Below, one piece after another: positions 4,589 through 8,471 of a stretch of DNA of 8,471 bases. Source of the DNA: Candidatus Poribacteria bacterium. Lineage in GTDB: Bacteria; Poribacteria; WGA-4E; WGA-3G. The translations under genes were made by a program, and so were the position numbers. The stretch spans positions 1-8,471 of the forward strand of contig VXXH01000745.1 in assembly GCA_009835515.1 (NCBI GenBank). Direction: 5' to 3'. Within the stretch, counting starts at the first letter, position 1. Every line of letters starts with the position of its first letter. The notes under the pieces are model-generated. The model was not told where the DNA came from. It did no database searches and was given only the letters and a program-made list of their open reading frames with translations.

Positions 4589-6616
4589 GTGAAACAGAAA
4601 ACATCTTTTATTTTCGCGTTGTTGCTGATTTCTATATGCTTTTTGCCGAACAGTTTCGCACAGAATTCCTCGCAATGGAATTTGCCTGAGGGCGCGATAG
4701 CACGACTCGGTAAAGGTAGCATAGTTGACATCACGTATGCCCCAGATGGTGCTCATTTCGCCGTAGTGAGTACGATCGGGATTTGGCTCTACGATGCACA
4801 CACTTTTAAAGAAACAGCCTTACTTACTGGACATACGTGGGAAGAAATTTCTGTGATAGCCTTCTCTCCGGATGGAAAAACACTTGCAAGTGCAAGTTGG
4901 GATGATCCGGTTCGGTTGTGGGATGTTTACACCGGGCAGCTCCGTGTTACCCTAACAGGATATGTGAATAATGTTAAGGCGCTTGTGTTCTCGCCGGATG
5001 GTAAAACGCTTGCCATCGCGAATGCTAACGAAATCCTGTTGTGGGACACCGAAACCGGTGTACAGCAAACGGTTCTTAGCGGACACACCGGTTCAATAAA
5101 GGCCATTGCGTTTGTCCAAGATGGGAGCAAATTGCGGAGTGCAAGCCAGGATGGAACGATGCGAGTCTGGAATGTGCTGACGGAACAACATACGTCTGTT
5201 GATGTGAAACTGAACAAATATGCAGATGTTGTATTCTCACCAGATGGGAAAATGCTTGCTATGGCACACAGGAACATTGGGAAGATTGAATTGTGGGACA
5301 CAAACACAGGTCAATTCCTACGTACCTTCACAACTGCAGAATCGGTGGATACTATTGCGTTTTCACCTGATGGGAGAATGCTTGTCAGTAGCAGTGGTTG
5401 GTCGGATTACTTAATTGAATTGTGGAACGCGCAAACGGGCGAACCCCTCACAATTTTTATAGGGCATACATGGTTTGTTGACGCGTTAGCGTTCTCTCCG
5501 GACGGAAAAACGCTGATCAGTGGGAGCGGAAATGGCACACTTCGGGTATGGGATCTGGAAACTGGTGAGAATCGCACTACGCTCCGAGAACATCTGAATT
5601 GGGTTAGTGTTATTGCGTTTTCACCGGATGGGAGCACCTTGGCGAGCGGTAGTTCAAACCACGCAATTCAATTATGGGATATGAAGACCCAACAGTCTCA
5701 CACTACGCTTGAAGCCGATGCGTTCCACGTTTGGGGGCTTACGTTCTCACCGGATGGACAGCTGCTCGTTAGTGGTAGTTCAGAGGAGGTGTTAATATGG
5801 GGTGCGCACACCGGAGAACTTCACGCGAGGTATCAAAATTGGTATGGGGCCATTGCGTTTTCACCCAACGGAGAGACGTTTGCGAGTGGCAGATTTGACG
5901 GTACGATCCGGTTATGGGATACGCGCACGATTCAAGACCGGAATACTGCACAGAGCAGCGCAGTCCTTGATGCGCATCGCACAAGTTTTTACGCTTTAGC
6001 ATTCTCGCCAGATGGTTTAACACTCGCCAGCGGCAGTAGCGAAGGTGCCATTTTGTTATGGGATGTCTCTACGACACAACTAAAAACGACTCTCATCGGG
6101 CATAAAGAAGCTGTTGATACCTTAGCATTTTCACCAGATGGGCGCACGCTCGCCAGCGGGAGTTGGGATGACACAATTCGGTTATGGGATACAGAGACTA
6201 TGATGCTCAGAAAAACCTTTCATGGACATATAGATGGCGTAACTTCGGTTGCATTTTCGCTGGATGGAAAAACACTTGCCAGCGGTGATGGAGATGGCAC
6301 CGTTCGGTTATGGAATTCACAGACAGGTCAAGATCACACCATTTTCACGGGACATAAGTATGAGGTCAATTCGGTTGCGTTTTCACCAGATGGCCGTACG
6401 CTCGCCAGCGGCGGTGGAGATGGCACGATTGTTTTGTGGGAAACTCAGTCTGAAATGCCTGAAGATGTCAACGGCGATGGCAGTGTCAATATTGACGATT
6501 TAACGTTTGTTGCTGCTCGCCTTGGACATGTCGGAGAAGGAGCTGCCGCTGATGTTAACGGCGATGGGGTTGTCAATATCCTTGACCTTGTTACCGTAGC
6601 AGAAGCCATAGAGTAA
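4589..6616 (+). CDS. Secreted 14-blade WD40 repeat protein with C-terminal dockerin-like module
   Basis: An exported protein of 675 residues, starting with GTG. A signal peptide (basic KQK, hydrophobic FIFALLLISICFL, likely cleavage after SFA at residue 24) is followed by WD40 repeats from about residue 44 to 618. Counting the VxxIAFSPDG...LASGS...IRLWD unit gives 14 blades, enough for two seven-bladed propellers. The first blade and several central blades are degenerate. The last 51 residues are dockerin type I-like, with two EF-hand-type loops, DVNGDGSVNIDD (626-637) and DVNGDGVVNILD (655-666), both keeping the calcium-liganding D/N/D/D positions. No catalytic domain is seen. It probably acts as a binding scaffold outside the cytoplasm or at the surface, with the tail anchoring or stabilising it through calcium. 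It has its own promoter and is divergent from the dioxygenase operon. The ligand is unknown. Confidence 0.93.
   Translation: MKQKTSFIFALLLISICFLPNSFAQNSSQWNLPEGAIARLGKGSIVDITYAPDGAHFAVVSTIGIWLYDAHTFKETALLTGHTWEEISVIAFSPDGKTLASASWDDPVRLWDVYTGQLRVTLTGYVNNVKALVFSPDGKTLAIANANEILLWDTETGVQQTVLSGHTGSIKAIAFVQDGSKLRSASQDGTMRVWNVLTEQHTSVDVKLNKYADVVFSPDGKMLAMAHRNIGKIELWDTNTGQFLRTFTTAESVDTIAFSPDGRMLVSSSGWSDYLIELWNAQTGEPLTIFIGHTWFVDALAFSPDGKTLISGSGNGTLRVWDLETGENRTTLREHLNWVSVIAFSPDGSTLASGSSNHAIQLWDMKTQQSHTTLEADAFHVWGLTFSPDGQLLVSGSSEEVLIWGAHTGELHARYQNWYGAIAFSPNGETFASGRFDGTIRLWDTRTIQDRNTAQSSAVLDAHRTSFYALAFSPDGLTLASGSSEGAILLWDVSTTQLKTTLIGHKEAVDTLAFSPDGRTLASGSWDDTIRLWDTETMMLRKTFHGHIDGVTSVAFSLDGKTLASGDGDGTVRLWNSQTGQDHTIFTGHKYEVNSVAFSPDGRTLASGGGDGTIVLWETQSEMPEDVNGDGSVNIDDLTFVAARLGHVGEGAAADVNGDGVVNILDLVTVAEAIE
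4718..6442 (+). repeat. Fourteen tandem WD40 blades (about 126 nt period)
   Basis: The FSPDG turn recurs roughly every 40-45 residues with an LW(D/N/E) end to each blade. FSPDG variants are YAPDG in blade 1, FVQDG in blade 4, FSPNG in blade 10 and FSLDG in blade 13. Blades 11-14 are the most regular, and blades 1, 5, 6, 9 and 10 the least. The repeats are also visible in the DNA as recurring TTTTCACCAGATGG-like words. Confidence 0.85.
6461..6613 (+). other. Dockerin type I-like calcium-binding module (within the WD40 gene)
   Basis: Two DxNxDGxxxxxD loops, each followed by a hydrophobic helix (LTFVAARLG and LVTVAEAIE), end exactly at the stop codon. In cellulosomes such modules bind cohesins. 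In many non-cellulolytic bacteria they end secreted proteins with no known cohesin partner, and no cohesin is visible in this window. Confidence 0.8.
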
Positions 6617-6648
6617 AATTCTTGTTGCAATAGCGACCGATTTTAGTG

Positions 6649-6677
6649 TTGACCCTCGGTGGAATTTATTGTAAACT
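6649..6677 (+). promoter_or_regulatory. Sigma-70-like promoter of the aldo/keto reductase
   Basis: TTGACC (6649-6654, 5 of 6) and TAAACT (6672-6677, 4 of 6) are separated by 17 nt. Transcription would start near 6684, after a possible upstream GTG at 6659 but before the favoured GTG at 6725. The inverted repeat ACCGA (6636-6640) / TCGGT (6656-6660) straddles the -35 box and might be an operator. Confidence 0.55.
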
Positions 6678-6712
6678 CGGTTTTATTAGAATACCAACTT
6701 TACAAAATAACC

Positions 6713-6719
6713 AGAGGAG
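6713..6719 (+). promoter_or_regulatory. Shine-Dalgarno that decides the reductase start
   Basis: AGAGGAG lies 5 nt before GTG 6725. The alternative in-frame GTG at 6659 has no Shine-Dalgarno and would add 22 residues unlike the family. Confidence 0.75.
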
Positions 6720-6724
6720 CAGCT

Positions 6725-7711
6725 GTGGAAAAGCGAATTTTAGGGCGGACAGGGCTTGAAGTAAGCGTCTTAGGAATGGGCGGTCTCTTTGTCTCAACGG
6801 CTGGCGGTAGGAACCGCGCTGACGGACATAATGCTATCCGACGTGCTTTGGAACTCGGTGTCAACTACGTTGATACCGCACCGAGCTATGGAAACAGTGA
6901 AGAGGTCGTTGGAGAGGCTTTAGATGGGGTGCTGCAAACGCACTATCTTTCTACGAAAATCGGTGGTAGACCACAACCCTTCGATCCAAAGGATAAACAA
7001 CTTTTGCGTCGGTCGGTTGAAGAGAGTTTACGCTTACTGAAAAGGGATATGATTGATATTTTGATGGTGCATGAACCCGATCGCCCCGGACAATATGATT
7101 GGTGGACAAGCCACGAGACATTTGATGGACCGGTCTGTGAACTGTTGGCAGAACTTAAAGCGGAAGGAGTTGTCCGTTTCACAGGATTAGGCGGCACAAC
7201 CGCACACCAATTACCGGCAATCATGGCAACAGGGGTCTACGATGTGGTGCTGGCAGCGCAGAATTATAGTCTACTCTGGCGTGAAGCGGCAATCTCAATC
7301 TTTCCAGAAGCCAAACGACAGAATATGGGAATTGTCATCGGTGCTCCCTTACAACAGGGCGCATTGTCCCGCCGTCACGCCGAAGTAGAAACGGGGGCAT
7401 GGTGGCTTAGCCGTCCGCGTCAGGAGCAGTTCAAGGCACTCTATCAGTTTTTGGATGAAGTCGAACTCTCGCTTCCAGAGGCAGGTATCCGTACGATTAT
7501 ATCCAATCCTGATATTTCTACGGTGTTAGTGGGAGCGAAATCTGTAGAGGAAGTCGAACAGAATGTCCGCGCGGTTGAAGCGGGGCCATTGCCCCCGGAG
7601 GTATTAGAACGGCTTCAGGAAATCGCGGACATGGTGCCATTCCGACCCTTTGAAGAGCCGCACAGTTTGTCGTTCGGTAGGGAATACAGCGGTCCAGGAC
7701 CTGCACGGTGA
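6725..7711 (+). CDS. Aldo/keto reductase family oxidoreductase
   Basis: Predicted cytoplasmic NAD(P)-dependent oxidoreductase with a TIM-barrel fold, interconverting an aldehyde or sugar and its alcohol or lactone. It has 328 residues from GTG 6725, starting EKRILGRTGLEVSVLGMGG as in the family. The catalytic tetrad is complete: D50 and Y55 in VDTAPSYG, K78 in STKIGG and H116 in LMVHEPD. The C-terminal cofactor region contains VLVGAKSVEEVEQN. Overall it recalls the D-threo-aldose/L-fucose dehydrogenase branch, but the substrate cannot be assigned by eye. It has its own promoter in the 108 nt gap after the WD40 gene, so it need not be cotranscribed with it. It converges on the next minus-strand gene, and no terminator in its own direction follows it. 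Confidence 0.92.
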   Translation: MEKRILGRTGLEVSVLGMGGLFVSTAGGRNRADGHNAIRRALELGVNYVDTAPSYGNSEEVVGEALDGVLQTHYLSTKIGGRPQPFDPKDKQLLRRSVEESLRLLKRDMIDILMVHEPDRPGQYDWWTSHETFDGPVCELLAELKAEGVVRFTGLGGTTAHQLPAIMATGVYDVVLAAQNYSLLWREAAISIFPEAKRQNMGIVIGAPLQQGALSRRHAEVETGAWWLSRPRQEQFKALYQFLDEVELSLPEAGIRTIISNPDISTVLVGAKSVEEVEQNVRAVEAGPLPPEVLERLQEIADMVPFRPFEEPHSLSFGREYSGPGPAR

Positions 7712-7719
7712 GATGGAAG

Positions 7720-7750
7720 AAAAAAGAGGCGCGCCCGGAAAGCGCGCCTC
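7720..7750 (-). terminator. Intrinsic terminator of the minus-strand duplicated-domain gene
   Basis: A perfect 9 bp GC-rich stem (GAGGCGCGC 7726-7734 with GCGCGCCTC 7742-7750) encloses a 7 nt loop. On the minus strand it is followed by six T residues (7725-7720). On the plus strand it is followed by G and nine A residues, so it should not terminate the reductase transcript. It begins 26 nt after the minus-strand stop codon. Confidence 0.85.
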
Positions 7751-7775
7751 GAAAAAAAAAGGCAACTGTAGAGTC

Positions 7776-8471
7776 CTATTCGTTGATGTAATCTGACCGT
7801 AACTCAAATGTATGCAGCACCCAGCTGCCTGCTTGGACATCAAGTTCAGCCTCAATCGCCATTATAGCTTCCAATTCTTCATAAGCCTCGACATCCGCTT
7901 GGTTGGCAAACTCTAACGTAACAAGCCGATGTGGAGATTCACCATTATAGTTGTCGTAAGAGGATACCGCCTTTACTTGAGTGGGCTCGACCAATGTAGA
8001 AGAAACGGAAGCGACCCATTCCAGATATGCTGCTTTCCCACCAAGAGGATAGTCAACAAAAATAATACCTTTAATTGGCCAATCGTCTGCCTCGGTTTTC
8101 GCGTAGTCAGAACGCTCAATAAACGTGTGTGCGCTCACTTGAGTTGCGTGATTGGGCAGGTCTTCAAAAACGGCAGCTATTTCTGGACGATTCATATATG
8201 TCATCGCATCAACAAAACTATCAAATGCAAACTCAACAAACCGATGTGGCGTCGTCTCTTCAAGATTGTCGTAAGATCTTATCCGATTGACTTCTGCGGG
8301 GGCTTGCAGTGTCGGTGCAACGGACGCAATCCATTCAAGATACACATCCTTTGCTCCCTCTGGGTAATCAACTAACCAGACTAAACTCACTGGAACCTTT
8401 TCTATGTCGGTCATAGTCTCATCCATGGTGGCATCAGCTGACGGCATGGTATCTGCAACCATATCTTGTGC
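7776..8471 (-). CDS. Probably secreted protein of two tandem 98-residue modules, family not recognised; 5' end beyond window
   Basis: 231 residues are visible and the frame is open to the right edge. The codons before the first in-window ATG (8462) read Ala-Gln-Asp with no Shine-Dalgarno. I therefore read this as partial, with Ala-Gln resembling a signal-peptidase site. A low-complexity linker rich in Met, Asp and Thr follows. Next come two copies of one module, separated by a seven-residue linker and aligning without gaps over 98 residues with 40 identities by hand count. Shared blocks are VDYP, YLEW, ASV, SYDN, PHR and a closing RSDY. Alternating strands and helices of this size would suit a ferredoxin-like or dimeric alpha/beta-barrel fold, but that is inference. 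No cofactor or catalytic motif is recognised. The conserved Tyr, Asp, His and Arg could line a pocket. The gene ends with its own terminator. Confidence 0.8.
   Translation of the reverse strand, partial: AQDMVADTMPSADATMDETMTDIEKVPVSLVWLVDYPEGAKDVYLEWIASVAPTLQAPAEVNRIRSYDNLEETTPHRFVEFAFDSFVDAMTYMNRPEIAAVFEDLPNHATQVSAHTFIERSDYAKTEADDWPIKGIIFVDYPLGGKAAYLEWVASVSSTLVEPTQVKAVSSYDNYNGESPHRLVTLEFANQADVEAYEELEAIMAIEAELDVQAGSWVLHTFELRSDYINE
7788..8081 (-). repeat. Module copy 2 of the duplicated-domain protein
   Basis: 98 residues, from WPIKGIIFVDYP to LRSDY, aligned gaplessly to copy 1. The edges and the SYDN and PHR blocks are conserved. The stretch after PHR is divergent, so specificity may differ between copies. 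Confidence 0.8.
8103..8396 (-). repeat. Module copy 1 of the duplicated-domain protein
   Basis: 98 residues, from VPVSLVWLVDYP to ERSDY. Key residues shared with copy 2 include D-Y-P near position 10, Y-L-E-W near 20, S-Y-D-N at 41-44, P-H-R at 50-52 and R-S-D-Y at the end. Confidence 0.8.

Noticed and set aside
4318..4734. Minus-strand open frame of 138 codons across the divergent promoter region
   Set aside because: It runs antisense through the WD40 signal peptide and covers both predicted promoters. It has no Shine-Dalgarno, family motif or protein-like pattern that I can see.
4927..6174. Minus-strand frames with repeated PSGENA words inside the WD40 gene
   Set aside because: PSGEN is simply the complement of the repeated FSPDG codons, so the apparent repeat protein is a mirror of the WD40 array.
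4718..6442. CRISPR-like or noncoding direct repeats suggested by the regular 126 nt period
   Set aside because: The periodicity is fully explained by in-frame WD40 blades with codon-level variation. There are no identical short repeats with unique spacers.
6636..6660. ACCGA/TCGGT inverted repeat as terminator of the WD40 gene
   Set aside because: The stem is only 5 bp with a 15 nt loop and no T-run. It overlaps the reductase -35 box and is at best an operator.
7929..8375. Plus-strand open frame of 148 codons
   Set aside because: It is antisense to the duplicated-domain gene. The internal 98-residue repeat and the terminator show that the minus strand is the coding one.

Overview
This 8.5 kb bacterial window holds seven protein genes. 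Two of them run off the window edges. I see no RNA genes, CRISPR array, insertion sequence or phage gene. Base composition is close to half GC by eye and looks even throughout. Several things together suggest an uncultivated, probably marine bacterium: a PhyH-family dioxygenase, a secreted WD40 double propeller ending in a dockerin-like calcium-binding module, and a secreted tandem-duplicated protein. Candidatus Poribacteria (sponge symbionts and relatives) is my best guess. That rests on remembered gene content, not on a marker gene, so it stays an inference.

Left half (1-4302, minus strand): four genes point the same way. In transcription order they are a PhyH-family Fe(II)/2-oxoglutarate dioxygenase, an Ldh_2-family malate/lactate/sulfolactate-type dehydrogenase, a HAD-family phosphatase, and a thiamine-diphosphate 2-oxo acid decarboxylase of the pyruvate/indolepyruvate/phenylpyruvate decarboxylase group, cut by the left edge. 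The first gap is 69 nt. The dehydrogenase and phosphatase overlap by 4 nt (TTGA). The last gap is 117 nt. A good promoter (TTGACA-17-TAAATT) precedes the dioxygenase. Read as chemistry, the set could hydroxylate a substrate, oxidise a 2-hydroxy acid to a 2-oxo acid, and decarboxylate that to an aldehyde, with a phosphatase to release or repair a phosphorylated intermediate. The substrate cannot be read from the sequence.

Divergent region (4303-4588): this 286 nt gap holds back-to-back sigma-70-like promoters for the dioxygenase operon and the WD40 gene, plus two AT-rich inverted repeats that could be operators.

Right half: a secreted protein of 675 residues (signal peptide, 14 WD40 blades, dockerin-like tail) is followed by an aldo/keto reductase with its own promoter and a GTG start. 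Converging on the reductase is a minus-strand gene made of two 98-residue copies of one unrecognised module. It ends before a strong intrinsic terminator that works only in its own direction. That gene is open to the right edge, so its N-terminus, probably a signal peptide, lies outside the window.
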